Source: Pseudaquabacterium inlustre
Lineage (GTDB): Bacteria > Pseudomonadota > Gammaproteobacteria > Burkholderiales > Burkholderiaceae_C
Assembly: GCF_038066595.1 (NCBI RefSeq)
Contig: NZ_JBBUTH010000004.1
Span: 186,001 to 250,000, forward strand
Direction of reading: 5' to 3'
Length of the DNA stretch: 64,000 nt
Shown here: positions 53,711 through 62,633 of the stretch, in pieces
Numbering within the stretch: position 1 is the first letter of the stretch
How the letters are laid out: every line of letters starts with the position of its first letter
Position numbers and translations under genes: made by a program
The notes under the pieces: model-generated
Told to the model about the DNA's origin: nothing
The model's input: the letters and a program-made list of their open reading frames with translations, nothing else
The model's database searches: none

Positions 53711-53716
53711 ATTATC
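53711..53716 (-). promoter_or_regulatory. Candidate -10 box of the lysR gene, 8 bases before its ATG
   Basis: GATAAT on the minus strand stands eight bases before the lysR start codon, with no ribosome-binding site between them. This predicts a very short or absent leader. Confidence 0.4.
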
Positions 53717-53896
53717 CCGGTGCGCCGTGCACCGCCCCGGCGCAGCGCCTCCCAGGCCTGGTGCCGCAAGGCAGGCTCGGCTGATCGGTGGCAGGCGTGG
53801 CCTGCCTCCACAGCCTGCCGGGTGGTGCCTACGCTGCGGCGTTGTCTGTTCCCTCCCTCCGTTCGACCCTAGCCGCGGCGCCGCCGGCGCCCATGG

Positions 53897-55168
53897 ATGA
53901 CGATGAGCCTGAGCTGCTGCCCCACCAGCGTGTTTGCCGCGCTGACCGACGCCGAACTGCCCGCCCCGCACCCCGCCGTGCCCGCCGCGCTGCAGGCGCT
54001 GATGCCCGAGATGGTGGCGCTGCGCCACCACCTGCATGCCCACCCCGAACTGGCCTTCGAGGAGCGCGCCACCAGCCAGGTGGTGGCCGATTGCCTGGCG
54101 CAGTGGGGCTACGAGGTGCACCGCGGCCTGGGCCGCACCGGCGTGGTCGGCACGCTGCGCCGCGGCCACGGCCCGCGCCGCCTGGGCCTGCGCGCCGACA
54201 TGGACGCGCTGCCCATCGCCGAGGCCACCGGCCTGCCCTACGCCAGCCGCCACAGCGGGCGCATGCATGCCTGCGGGCATGACGGCCACACCGCCATCCT
54301 GCTGGCCGCGGCGCGCCACATCGCCGAGGGCGGCGTGGCCTTCGACGGCACGCTGCACCTGATCTTCCAGCCGGCCGAGGAGGGCCTGGGCGGTGGCCGG
54401 GAGATGGTGGCCGATGGCCTGTTCGAGCGCTTTCCCTGCGACGCCATCTTCGCGTTGCACAACATGCCGGGCCATCCGGTGGGCACTTTCGGCTTCCGCG
54501 AGGGCTCGTTCATGGCCTCGTCCGACACCGTGATCATCGACGTGCACGGCCGCGGCGGCCATGGCTCCACCCCGCACCTGACGGCCGACCCGGTGGTGGC
54601 GGCGGCGCACATCATCGTGGCGCTGCAGACCATCGTCAGCCGCAACACCGACCCGCGCGACATGGCGGTGATCTCGGTGGGCGCCATCCACGCCGGCGAT
54701 GCGCCCAACGTCATCCCGGCCCATGTGCAGATGAAGCTGACCGTGCGCGCCTACCGGCCCGAGGTGCGCCAGGCGCTGCGCGAGCGCATCACGGCGCTGG
54801 TGCACAGCCAGGCGCAGACGCTGGGCGTGCGCGCCGAGGTGGATTACCACTGGCGCTACCCGGCGCTGGTGAACGACGCCGGCTGGGCGCGCTTTGCCCG
54901 CGAGGTGGCGCGCGACTGGCTGGGCGAGGACGGCCTGATGCCCGACCTGCAGCCGCTGACCGGCAGCGAGGACTTCAGCTTCATGCTCGAGGCCTGCCCC
55001 GGCGCCTACCTGATCGTGGGCAACGGCGTGGGCGAGGGCCACGGCCAGGGTGGCTGCATGGTGCACAACCCCGGCTACGACTTCAACGACGCCGCGCTGC
55101 CGCTGGCCGCCACCTACTGGACCAAGCTGGTGCAGCGTTTCCTGGTGAACCAGCCGCTGCCGGCCTGA
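53897..55168 (+). CDS. M20 family metallo-amidohydrolase (hippurate hydrolase-like)
   Basis: A 423-residue enzyme of the M20D amidohydrolase/carboxypeptidase group, which hydrolyses N-acyl amino acids such as hippurate or indole-acetyl conjugates. It has LRHHLHAHPELAFEE, the metal-site motif MHACGHDGHTA, PAEEGLGGGREM with the catalytic glutamate, and GSEDFSFMLE near the C-terminus. The central dimerisation domain (VHGRGGHGSTPH, ISVGAIHAGDAPNVIP) is complete. Starts at 53897 or 53903 are both possible. It is divergent from lysR and precedes the binding-protein gene by 54 bases. The substrate is not determinable. Confidence 0.88.
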   Translation: MTMSLSCCPTSVFAALTDAELPAPHPAVPAALQALMPEMVALRHHLHAHPELAFEERATSQVVADCLAQWGYEVHRGLGRTGVVGTLRRGHGPRRLGLRADMDALPIAEATGLPYASRHSGRMHACGHDGHTAILLAAARHIAEGGVAFDGTLHLIFQPAEEGLGGGREMVADGLFERFPCDAIFALHNMPGHPVGTFGFREGSFMASSDTVIIDVHGRGGHGSTPHLTADPVVAAAHIIVALQTIVSRNTDPRDMAVISVGAIHAGDAPNVIPAHVQMKLTVRAYRPEVRQALRERITALVHSQAQTLGVRAEVDYHWRYPALVNDAGWARFAREVARDWLGEDGLMPDLQPLTGSEDFSFMLEACPGAYLIVGNGVGEGHGQGGCMVHNPGYDFNDAALPLAATYWTKLVQRFLVNQPLPA

Positions 55169-55222
55169 GGGCCGTCCGCCACCGTCCTGCGCCTCCCGCT
55201 TCCTTCCACTTTGCCCATCGCC

Positions 55223-56221
55223 ATGACCGACGCTCTCGCCCCCTTGCATGCCGCGGCCCTGCGCCGCCGCCACCTGCTGGCCCTGGCCGCCGGTGGCCTG
55301 GCCCTGCCGGCCGCCCGTGCCGCCAGCTACCCCGACCGCCCGATCAAGCTGGTGGTGGGCTACCCGCCCGGCGGCTCGGTGGACGCCACCGCGCGCCAGC
55401 TGGCCGATGTGCTGGGCCCGAAGCTCAAGGCCTCGATCGTCATCGACAACCAGGGCGGCGCCGCCGGCGCGCTGGGCGCGCAGCGCGTGGCCACCAGCGC
55501 GGCCGACGGCTACACGCTGCTGCTGGGCTCCAGCAACGAGCTGGCCGCCACCGGCGTGCTCAACCGCGCGCAGAAGTACGACCCGATGAAGGACTTCACG
55601 CCGATCGGCCTGGTGTCCAGCGCCCCGGTGCTGCTGGTGGCCGGGCCCAAGGCCGGCTTCAAGACCCTGGCCGAGATGGTGGACGGCGTGAAGCGCAACC
55701 CCGGCAAGTACAGCTACGGCTCGTCGGGCGTGGGCTCCACGCTGCACTTTGCGGGCGAGTTGATGAAGCAGCGCGCCGGCCTGTTCATGACCCACATCCC
55801 CTACCGCGGCGTGGCCCCGCTGACCAACGACCTGGCTGGCGGCGCCATCGAGCTGGCGATGCTGTCGGTGCCGGGCGCGCAGCCCTTCCTGCAAAGCGGC
55901 CGGCTCACCGCGCTGGGCGTCACCGGCGGCCAGCGCCTGAAGGCGCTGCCGCAGGTGCCGGCGCTGGCCGAGCATCCGCTGCTCAAGGGCTACGAGATGA
56001 GTGGCTGGTTCGCGCTCGTTGGCCCCAAGGGCCTGCCGGCCGATGTGAGCGGCCGGCTGCAGGCCGCGCTGCACGAGTCACTGGCCGACCCGGTGCTGCG
56101 CCAGCGCATGGAAGACACCGGCGCCTACCCGGCCGGCCCGCGCGACGACCTGGCCAAGCTGATGCGCGAGGACATCGCGCGCTTTGCCAAGCTGGCCGAC
56201 TACGCGCACATGCGGGAGTGA
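55223..56221 (+). CDS. Bug-family (TctC-type) tripartite tricarboxylate transporter binding protein
   Basis: A 332-residue periplasmic binding protein of the Bug/TctC family, which is greatly expanded in Burkholderiales. The signal region starts with RRRHLLALAAGGLALPAARA. The mature part opens with YPDRPIKLVVGYPPGGSVDATAR, and GGAAGALGAQRVATSAADGYTLLLG is the family's ligand-pocket hallmark. The TctA/TctB membrane subunits are not adjacent. With the upstream M20 amidohydrolase and divergent LysR it may form a small module for an acylated amino acid or carboxylate. ATG 55223 is used; TTG 55211 is in frame. Confidence 0.9.
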   Translation: MTDALAPLHAAALRRRHLLALAAGGLALPAARAASYPDRPIKLVVGYPPGGSVDATARQLADVLGPKLKASIVIDNQGGAAGALGAQRVATSAADGYTLLLGSSNELAATGVLNRAQKYDPMKDFTPIGLVSSAPVLLVAGPKAGFKTLAEMVDGVKRNPGKYSYGSSGVGSTLHFAGELMKQRAGLFMTHIPYRGVAPLTNDLAGGAIELAMLSVPGAQPFLQSGRLTALGVTGGQRLKALPQVPALAEHPLLKGYEMSGWFALVGPKGLPADVSGRLQAALHESLADPVLRQRMEDTGAYPAGPRDDLAKLMREDIARFAKLADYAHMRE

Positions 56222-56245
56222 GTGGCAGCGGCCGGCCGCAGTGGA

Positions 56246-57343
56246 TCAGGCGCGGCGGCGCGCCTTCCAGCCCAACGCGCCCAGGCCGGCCAGCAGCAGC
56301 GCCCAAGAGCCGGGTTCGGGCACCGGTGCGAGGTTCAACTGCGCGTTCTGGGCGCCGATGAAGGCGCCCACGTCGCCCGGGCCGGGCCGTGAATCACCGA
56401 ATCCGGCCGCGAACTTGGCCTCGTGGGTCTCGTCGTCGTAGGTGCCGGTGAACTCGAAGAACTCGTAGCGGCGCAGCACCGCGTGGTCCTTGCCGGCCAC
56501 TGCGCCGCCTTCCTCGATGATCCCGGAGTTGGGATTGCCGGGATCCTTCTGCAGCAACTGCCACGCGATCTCGGTGTTGTTGGCATCGCGGCGCAGGCGG
56601 GCGCCATTGGCCAGCAGCGGCGCCTGCATCAGATCCTCGAGCCCCAGTGCGTGCTCCACCTCGGTGGTGTACACCTTCACCCAGATGGCGGTGCCGAACT
56701 GCGGCTCGGCGCCTTCGGGCGGCTCGGGCGGCGGCGGGGCCTCCACCCGGGCCTGCACCACCGGCAGCGCGGCCGGCTGGGCCGGTGGCACCACCACCAT
56801 CACCGGCGCCGGCAGGTTCAGCGCCACCTTGGCCAGGCCACCCGGTGTGACGCCGTCGTCCACCAGCCAGCTGTAGGTGGTGCGCGTGGGATTGCGGGCG
56901 ATGCCCACGCCGAAGTGGTCGCAGGGCGTGGTGATCGCGTAGTTGATGCCGCCGCCGCTCCAGCAGTTGTCGCCCGGCGTCTGGAAGCTCACCGCCGACG
57001 GCGTGCCGATGCTGGCCACCTGACCGGCAAAGGTGCCGCCAGGCGCCAGCCAGTTGCCGCTCAGCGCGTCGAAGCTGGCGCTGTAGATCACGCGCACGCC
57101 GCCGGCGTAGTCCTCGATGCGGGGCGCGCCATAACGCTCGACCGTGGTGGCGAAGCCGCGGTTCAGTCCGCCGAAGGTGTCGGTGATGTCAGGACTGCTC
57201 AGACCCTCGAGCTCGATCTCGAAGCCGCGCGCGGTCTTGCCGGTGTTGTTGACGGCGTCGAAGTTGCCCAGGTACTGGGCCGAGGCGGCCCAGGGCAGGG
57301 CGGCCAACAGAAGCGCCAGGCGGCGCGGGCGGGCGATGGTCAT
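56246..57343 (-). CDS. PEP-CTERM sorting-signal protein of unknown function
   Basis: A 365-residue secreted protein. It has an N-terminal signal peptide (RRLALLLAALPWAASAQ) and a C-terminal PEP-CTERM tail: VPEPGSWALLLAGLGALGWKARRRA-type, i.e. Pro-Glu-Pro, a hydrophobic helix and a basic end. Such tails are recognised by an exosortase (EpsH-type), usually with export and exopolysaccharide genes elsewhere in the genome. The middle has a Pro-rich stretch (PPPPEPPEGAEP) and two cysteines in the N-terminal half. The rest matched no family I know. It lies downstream of a two-component pair on the same strand. ATG 57343 is preferred over the frame start at 57403. Confidence 0.75.
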   Translation of the reverse strand: MTIARPRRLALLLAALPWAASAQYLGNFDAVNNTGKTARGFEIELEGLSSPDITDTFGGLNRGFATTVERYGAPRIEDYAGGVRVIYSASFDALSGNWLAPGGTFAGQVASIGTPSAVSFQTPGDNCWSGGGINYAITTPCDHFGVGIARNPTRTTYSWLVDDGVTPGGLAKVALNLPAPVMVVVPPAQPAALPVVQARVEAPPPPEPPEGAEPQFGTAIWVKVYTTEVEHALGLEDLMQAPLLANGARLRRDANNTEIAWQLLQKDPGNPNSGIIEEGGAVAGKDHAVLRRYEFFEFTGTYDDETHEAKFAAGFGDSRPGPGDVGAFIGAQNAQLNLAPVPEPGSWALLLAGLGALGWKARRRA

Positions 57344-57456
57344 GCAGCGGTCTCCTCGGTGCAGCGATCCCTCCGCGGACCGCCGTGGCCCGATGGTGCG
57401 CACCGCGATGAACCGAAGCTGAACGGTCCGGCCCCACCGGCCTGCGACCCCGCTGT

Positions 57457-58833
57457 TCAGGGGGGCGGGGTGGTAACGGCTTGAAACTCAAGCGTGGCGG
57501 CGAAGCCACCGCCCCCGGGCCGCAGCGGCGACTGCAGCCGCAGCTGCGCATCCGACTGTCGCGCGATGGCCTCCACCAGCGCCAGGCCCAGGCCGCTGCC
57601 TTCGGCGGTGACCGCGGCGTCGCGCGCAAACGGGCGGCGCAGCGCCTGCAGGCGCTCGGACGGCACGCCGGGCCCGTCGTCCTCCACGGTGATCTCGGCG
57701 CCGTCCAGGCGCACGGTGACCTGGCCGGCGGGCCCGCTGTGCTTGAGCGCGTTGTCGATCAGGTTGCGCAGCGCGATGCCCAGCGCGTCGATGTCGCCGC
57801 GCACGGTGGCCGGGATGTCGCGCACCGCCAGCCGCAGCCGGCCGTCGCGCTGCGCGTCGGCGAAGTCGTCGGCCACCAGCAGCACCAGCGCGGCCAGGTC
57901 CACCGGCTCGCGGCGCAGCGTCACACCGGCCTCGATGCGCGCCAGCTGCAGCAGCCGCGTGGACAGGCGGGTCAGGCGCGCCAGCTGGCGCACCAGGGCC
58001 TCGGCCGCGGCGCGGGTGTCGGGGTCGTCGCCGCAGGCCTGCTGCAGGCGCTGGGCCTGGGCCATCGCGGCGGCCAGCGGCGTGCGCAGTTCGTGCGCGG
58101 TGTTGGCGGCAAAGGCGCGCTCGCTGTCGACCATCGCCCGGGTGCGCGCCAGCAGCGCATCCACCGCGTCCACCCAGGGGCGCAGCTCCTGCGGCGCACC
58201 GTCCAGGCGCAGCGGGCTCAGCTCGTGCTCGCCGCGGCGGGCCAGTTCGCGGCGCGCCGGCTCCAGCGCGGCAAAGCCGCGGTCGAGCACCCAGCGCGCG
58301 CCCAGCGCCACCAGCGGCAGCAGGGCCAGCGGCATCAGCAGCAGGCCGCCCAGGCTGGTCCACATCACCTCGCGGCGGTGGGCCAGGGTTTCGGCCACCT
58401 GGGCCCGACGGCCGTCGGGCATGCCCAGCGTGTAGACGCGCCAGCCGTCGAACTGGCTCACGCCGCGCCGCGCGCCCGGGTGCAGCGCGCGGTCGGGCGC
58501 GCCGTGCGAGCGCAGGCGCAGCTGGCCCTGGGCATCGAAGACCTGGTAGACCACGAACTCGCCGTGCGCGCCCAGCTCGGCCAGGCGCGCCGCGGTGTCG
58601 GGCTCGCCGGGGATGGCGGCGGTCATCAGCAGCAGGCGCTCGGCGGTTTCCTGCAGCGCGCTGTCCAGCACCTCGCCGGTGCCGCGCCACACCACCGCAC
58701 CCACCAGCGCCGACGCCGCCAGCCAGGCCACGGTGATCAGTGCCAGCAGGCGCTGGCGCAGCTGGCGCTGCAGGCTCCACGGCGCGGCAGGCGCCGTGGA
58801 CGCTTCGGGCGCGGCAGGGGGATCAGGCCTCAA
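57457..58833 (-). CDS. Sensor histidine kinase, QseC/TctE-like
   Basis: A 458-residue sensor kinase. A Pro/Ala-rich N-terminus precedes the first membrane helix (about 32-50). A periplasmic region of roughly 100 residues and a second helix (about 160-180) follow. The H-box is NTAHELRTPLAAAM, and the HATPase domain has the N-box RNLIDNALKHSGPAG and the G-box GSGLGLALVEAI. Its start overlaps the end of the response regulator gene by 11 bases, so it forms an operon with it. The stimulus is unknown; kinases of this class often respond to metals, catecholamines or membrane stress. Confidence 0.88.
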   Translation of the reverse strand: MRPDPPAAPEASTAPAAPWSLQRQLRQRLLALITVAWLAASALVGAVVWRGTGEVLDSALQETAERLLLMTAAIPGEPDTAARLAELGAHGEFVVYQVFDAQGQLRLRSHGAPDRALHPGARRGVSQFDGWRVYTLGMPDGRRAQVAETLAHRREVMWTSLGGLLLMPLALLPLVALGARWVLDRGFAALEPARRELARRGEHELSPLRLDGAPQELRPWVDAVDALLARTRAMVDSERAFAANTAHELRTPLAAAMAQAQRLQQACGDDPDTRAAAEALVRQLARLTRLSTRLLQLARIEAGVTLRREPVDLAALVLLVADDFADAQRDGRLRLAVRDIPATVRGDIDALGIALRNLIDNALKHSGPAGQVTVRLDGAEITVEDDGPGVPSERLQALRRPFARDAAVTAEGSGLGLALVEAIARQSDAQLRLQSPLRPGGGGFAATLEFQAVTTPPP

Positions 58834-59491
58834 GCCGGTACCCCAGGCCGCGGTGCGTGCTGATGGCCGTGGCGCCCAGCTTCTTGCGCAGGCGGCTGAC
58901 GATCACCTCAATCGAGTTGCTGGCCGCATCGGCCAGGCCCTGGCCCTGCAGCCGCGACTCGATCTCGGCGCGGCTGTAGATGCGGCCAGGCCTGCGCGCC
59001 AGGCAGGCCAGCACGGCCCACTCCATCTGCGTCAGGTCCACGCGTTGGCCGTGCTGCCACAGCGCGTGCTGGTCGAGGTCGAGCGTGAGGCCATCGTCCC
59101 GGCCCGCGCCCAGCTGCAGCCGGCGTGGTGCGGCCATGCGCCGGGCCACGGCGTCCACGCGGGCCAGCAGCTCGTCCAGGTCGAAGGGCTTGACCAGGTA
59201 GTCGTCGGCGCCGGCCTGCAGGCCGCGGATGCGGTCGGAGACCTGGTCGCGCGCGGTCAGCGCGATCACCGGCCAGCTTGAGCCGGCGGCGCGCCAGTCG
59301 CGCAGCAGGTCCAGCCCGTCGCCATCGGGCAGGCGCAGGTCGATCAGCGCCAGACCGGGCTCGTCGTCCTCGGCCGCGGCACGCGCCTCGGCCAGCGTGC
59401 GGCACCAGCGCACGCGGTGGCTGGCCGCACGCAGGTGATCGGCCACGGCCTGGCCGAGGTCGGTGTCGTCTTCGAGCAGCAGCAGGTCCAT
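58823..59491 (-). CDS. OmpR-family response regulator, QseB/PmrA-like
   Basis: A 222-residue response regulator. The receiver has LLLEDDTDLG, phosphoacceptor Asp51 in ALIDLRLPDGDG and Lys101 in LVKPFD. The winged helix carries VDLTQMEWAVLACLARRPG, the RAEIESRLQG recognition region and NSIEVIVSRLRKKLG. It is the first gene of a coupled regulator-kinase pair. The PEP-CTERM gene follows the kinase on the same strand after 113 bases. The 99-base spacer to smr contains nothing recognisable. Confidence 0.9.
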   Translation of the reverse strand: MDLLLLEDDTDLGQAVADHLRAASHRVRWCRTLAEARAAAEDDEPGLALIDLRLPDGDGLDLLRDWRAAGSSWPVIALTARDQVSDRIRGLQAGADDYLVKPFDLDELLARVDAVARRMAAPRRLQLGAGRDDGLTLDLDQHALWQHGQRVDLTQMEWAVLACLARRPGRIYSRAEIESRLQGQGLADAASNSIEVIVSRLRKKLGATAISTHRGLGYRLEA

Positions 59492-59590
59492 GGGCGGGCG
59501 GGCAGGGCGCCCGCCATTGTGTGCGGGATGCCCCCCGGGGCACCGCCCCGCGAACCGGCGGGTGCGCCCGGGCGGACGCGGTGCCGTGGG

Positions 59591-60238
59591 TCAGCTGCCC
59601 GCCAGCAGCACCACCAGCGCGCCGGCGCCGCCCTGCGGCCCGGTGGCCTGGGCGAAGGCGATCACCTCGGCGCATTGCGCCAGCCACTTCTGCACCTTGC
59701 CCTTGAGCACCGGCTGGCGGCCCGGAGAGCCATTGCCCTTGCCATGCACCACGCGCACGCAGCGCATGCCGCGGCGGTGGCTGTCGCGCACGAAGGCGGC
59801 CAGCATCTCGCGCGCCTCGTCGCGGTTGTGGCCGTGCAAGTCGAGCTGGCCCTGCAGCGCCCAGTGGCCGCGGCGCAGCTTGTTGACCACGTCGGGCCCG
59901 ATGCCGGCGCGGCGGAAGCTCAGGCCGTCGTCGGTGAGCAGCAGGGATTCGAGCGTCACCTCGTCGCTCATGGTCGCGGCGAGTGCGGCCTGTTCATCCA
60001 GCTCGCGCTGGCGCGGCAGCGGCGGCGGGCGCGGCAGTTCCAGCTCGGCCAGGCCGCGGTCGCGCAGCGGGTTGACCGGACCGACCGCGCGGGCGAACAG
60101 ATCGTGCTCGGCCTGCGCCTGGCGCTCGCGCTGGCGGCGCTGCGCCGCCTCGCGGGCGCGGCGCTCGGCCGCCGCGCGTTCGGCAGCGCGCACGGCGTCG
60201 CGCAGGGCGCCCAGTTCGGCCAGCGAGCGGATCTTCAT
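59591..60238 (-). CDS. Smr-domain endonuclease-like protein
   Basis: A 215-residue protein with an Arg/Ala/Glu-rich N-terminal half and a C-terminal Smr domain related to the MutS2 tail and to E. coli SmrA/SmrB. The domain shows QLDLHGHNRDEAREML and VRVVHGKGNGSPG, the two loops tied to nucleic-acid cleavage. SmrB-type proteins cut mRNA at collided ribosomes, and others nick DNA. Which applies here is not determinable. A GAAAAT hexamer lies six bases before the ATG. It ends just after the two-component operon on the same strand; radC lies ten bases upstream on the same strand. Confidence 0.88.
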   Translation of the reverse strand: MKIRSLAELGALRDAVRAAERAAAERRAREAAQRRQRERQAQAEHDLFARAVGPVNPLRDRGLAELELPRPPPLPRQRELDEQAALAATMSDEVTLESLLLTDDGLSFRRAGIGPDVVNKLRRGHWALQGQLDLHGHNRDEAREMLAAFVRDSHRRGMRCVRVVHGKGNGSPGRQPVLKGKVQKWLAQCAEVIAFAQATGPQGGAGALVVLLAGS

Positions 60239-60248
60239 GCGCCGATTT

Positions 60249-60923
60249 TCACAGCAGACCGCGTTCGGCGAAGCTCACCACCTCGCTTCGCCCCACCACC
60301 AGGTGGTCGAGCACGCGCACATCCACCAGGGCCAGCGCGCTTTTCAGGGTCTGGGTCAGGTACTCGTCGGCGCGCGAGGGCTCGGCCACGCCCGAGGGGT
60401 GGTTGTGCGCCAGGATCACTGCGCCGGCATTGAGCGCCAGCGCGCGCTTGAGCACCTCGCGCGGGTACACGCTGGTTTGCCCCAGCGTGCCGCGGAACAG
60501 CTCTTCCAGCCGGATCAGGCGGTGCTGGGTGTCGAGGAACAGCACCGCGAAGACCTCGTGCGCCAGGTGGCCCAGCTGCAGCCGCAGGTAGTCCTTGACC
60601 GCCTGCGGCGACTCGAACACCGGTTGTTCGGCCAGGCGCTGGTTCAGCGCGCGGCGCGCCATCTCGATCACCGCCGACAGCTCGGCGCGCTTGGCCGGGC
60701 CCAGGCCGCGCACGCCGTTCAGGGCGCCCGGCCCGGCCTGCAGCAGGCCGGCAAAGCCGTCGAAGCGCGCCAGCACGCCCTCGGCCATCTGCAGCACGCC
60801 CTGGCCGCGCACGCCGGTACGCAGCAGCAGGGCCAGCAGCTCGGCATCGGCCAGGCTGGCGGCGCCGTGCTGCAGCAGCTTTTCGCGCGGGCGGGCGGCG
60901 GCGGGGAGGTCCTTGATCGACAT
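60249..60923 (-). CDS. radC: RadC family (JAB/MPN domain) protein
   Basis: A 224-residue protein of the RadC family. It has an N-terminal helix-hairpin-helix-like part (LADAELLALLLRTGVRG, GVRGLGPAKRAEL) and a C-terminal JAB/MPN metalloprotease-like domain with the metal motif AHNHPSGVAEPSRAD and an upstream glutamate. Although named for DNA repair, the original E. coli radC assignment was withdrawn, and the function remains uncertain. ATG 60923 is preferred, with a SIKDLP start like E. coli RadC. It lies ten bases upstream of smr and is divergent from the FKBP gene. Confidence 0.93.
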   Translation of the reverse strand: MSIKDLPAAARPREKLLQHGAASLADAELLALLLRTGVRGQGVLQMAEGVLARFDGFAGLLQAGPGALNGVRGLGPAKRAELSAVIEMARRALNQRLAEQPVFESPQAVKDYLRLQLGHLAHEVFAVLFLDTQHRLIRLEELFRGTLGQTSVYPREVLKRALALNAGAVILAHNHPSGVAEPSRADEYLTQTLKSALALVDVRVLDHLVVGRSEVVSFAERGLL

Positions 60924-61068
60924 GGGATCGACGTGGCGGGGTGATTGCACCCTGTTCGGGCCGGCGGCGCGGTGGGCGCCTCGTAAAATCACGGCCAGTC
61001 TAGGCGCGGCTGCGGCCGCGACGCATTCCCCCATCCATCCCCCAGGCATCCCCCAAGGCATCCCCCTC

Positions 61069-61536
61069 ATGGGCGTGAACACCATTCAGGAGGGGTCGTT
61101 CCTGACCCTTCATTACCGGCTGGCCGGTCCCGACGGCGCCGACGTCGTCAGCACGTTCGATGGCAAGCCGGCCACGCTGTCGCTGGGCACCGGCCAGCTG
61201 GCGCCCGCCATGGAGCAGCGCCTGATCGGCCTGCCCGAGGGCGCGCACGAGCGCTTCACGCTGGCGCCGGGCGAGGCCTTCGGCGAGCGCAACCCCGAGC
61301 TGCTGCAGCGGGTCAAGCGCGCGCTGCTGCGCGAGCTGGGCGATCCCGATGCCGACTATGCCGTGGGCGACGTGGTGCAGTTCCCCACGCCCGACGGCGG
61401 TGGCCAGTACGCCGGCGTGGTGCGCGAGCTGGGTGGCGAGGACGCCGCCGACGGCGGCTGGCTGCTGTTCGACTTCAACCACCCGCTGGCCGGCCAGCCG
61501 GTGAGCTTCGAAGTGCAAGTCATCGGGGTGCTGTGA
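61069..61536 (+). CDS. FKBP-type peptidyl-prolyl isomerase, SlpA-like
   Basis: A 155-residue FKBP with the SlpA/SlyD-type inserted flap: FLTLHYRLAGPDGADVVSTFDGKP, then the GTGQLAPAMEQRLIGLPEGA loop and PGEAFGERNPELLQ. It acts as a prolyl isomerase and chaperone. No histidine-rich SlyD tail is present. A TAAAAT box at 60984-60989 would give a C-rich leader of about 75 bases containing three CATCCCCC repeats. It sits one base upstream of ispH, the usual slpA-ispH pairing also found in E. coli. Confidence 0.9.
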   Translation: MGVNTIQEGSFLTLHYRLAGPDGADVVSTFDGKPATLSLGTGQLAPAMEQRLIGLPEGAHERFTLAPGEAFGERNPELLQRVKRALLRELGDPDADYAVGDVVQFPTPDGGGQYAGVVRELGGEDAADGGWLLFDFNHPLAGQPVSFEVQVIGVL

Positions 61537-61537
61537 G

Positions 61538-62536
61538 ATGAGCGATGCTGCTGCCCTGGTGAACGAGGTGCTGCTGGCCGAGCCGCGCGGCTTCTGCGCC
61601 GGTGTCGACCGGGCGATCGAGATCGTCGAGCGCGCGCTGGTGAAGTTCGGTGCGCCGATCTACGTGCGCCACGAGATCGTGCACAACACCTATGTGGTGA
61701 ATGACCTGAAGGCCAAGGGCGCGATCTTCATCGAAGACCTGGCCGAGGTGCCGCCTGGCGCCACGCTGGTGTTCAGCGCCCATGGCGTCAGCCGCGCGGT
61801 GCGCGACGAGGCTGCCGCGCGCGGCTTCCAGGTCTTCGATGCCACCTGCCCGCTGGTCACCAAGGTGCACGTGGAAGTGGCCAAGCTGGCGCGCGAGGGC
61901 TTCGAGTTCATCATGATCGGCCACAAGGGGCATCCCGAGGTGGAAGGCACGATGGGCCAGCTCAGCGACGGCATCTACCTGGTGGAAGATGTCGCTGACG
62001 TGGCCGGCGTGCGCCCGCGCGGCGACAAGCTGGCCGTGGTGACGCAGACCACGCTGAGCGTGGACGACGCCGCCGGCATCCTGGCCGAGGTGAAGCGCGT
62101 GTTCCCGCATGTGCGCGAGCCCAAGAAGCAGGACATCTGCTACGCCACGCAGAACCGCCAGGACGCCGTGAAGCTGCTGGCGCCGCAGGTGGACGTGGTG
62201 ATCGTGGTGGGCAGCCCCACCAGCAGCAACAGCAACCGCCTGCGCGAGCTGGCCGAACGCCTGGGCACCGACGCCTACATGGTCGACGCCGCCGAAGACC
62301 TGCAGGCCGCCTGGTTCGACGGCCACCCGCACGGCGCGCGCGTGGGCCTGACCGCCGGCGCCTCGGCGCCCGACATCCTGGTGCAGCAGGTGATCGCCCG
62401 GCTCAAGGCCCTGGGCGCGCTGAGCGTGCAGCGCATGCACGGCGTGGAAGAGACCGTGCACTTCCCGCTGCCCATGGGCCTGGGCGACAAGAGCATGCAG
62501 CAGGTGGCGGCCGAGCGATCCGCGCCGCGATCCTGA
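61538..62536 (+). CDS. ispH: 4-hydroxy-3-methylbut-2-enyl diphosphate reductase (IspH/LytB)
   Basis: IspH makes isopentenyl and dimethylallyl diphosphate in the last step of the MEP isoprenoid pathway. The 332-residue protein has the three iron-sulfur cysteines: Cys20 in PRGFCAGVDRAI, one in DATCPLVTKVH (about 103) and one in QDICYATQNRQ (about 204). It also has the substrate-binding histidines in VRHEIVHN and IGHKGHPEVEGTMGQ. The C-terminal VGSPTSSNSNRL and LTAGASAPD motifs are present. It follows the FKBP gene by one base, so the two are co-transcribed. A 97-base spacer precedes serS. Confidence 0.97.
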   Translation: MSDAAALVNEVLLAEPRGFCAGVDRAIEIVERALVKFGAPIYVRHEIVHNTYVVNDLKAKGAIFIEDLAEVPPGATLVFSAHGVSRAVRDEAAARGFQVFDATCPLVTKVHVEVAKLAREGFEFIMIGHKGHPEVEGTMGQLSDGIYLVEDVADVAGVRPRGDKLAVVTQTTLSVDDAAGILAEVKRVFPHVREPKKQDICYATQNRQDAVKLLAPQVDVVIVVGSPTSSNSNRLRELAERLGTDAYMVDAAEDLQAAWFDGHPHGARVGLTAGASAPDILVQQVIARLKALGALSVQRMHGVEETVHFPLPMGLGDKSMQQVAAERSAPRS

Positions 62537-62633
62537 CCGCCATCGGCCACACCCGCCGCCGTGCCGCGGCCGCCCTGCGCCGGCCCCATGGCCCGCCCCA
62601 ATTCAAGACATTGCCGTATTCCGAGGATCTCCC

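Noticed and set aside
53699..56074. A 791-residue minus-strand frame opposite the amidohydrolase and Bug genes
   Set aside because: It is antisense to two well-supported genes and has no recognisable domain.
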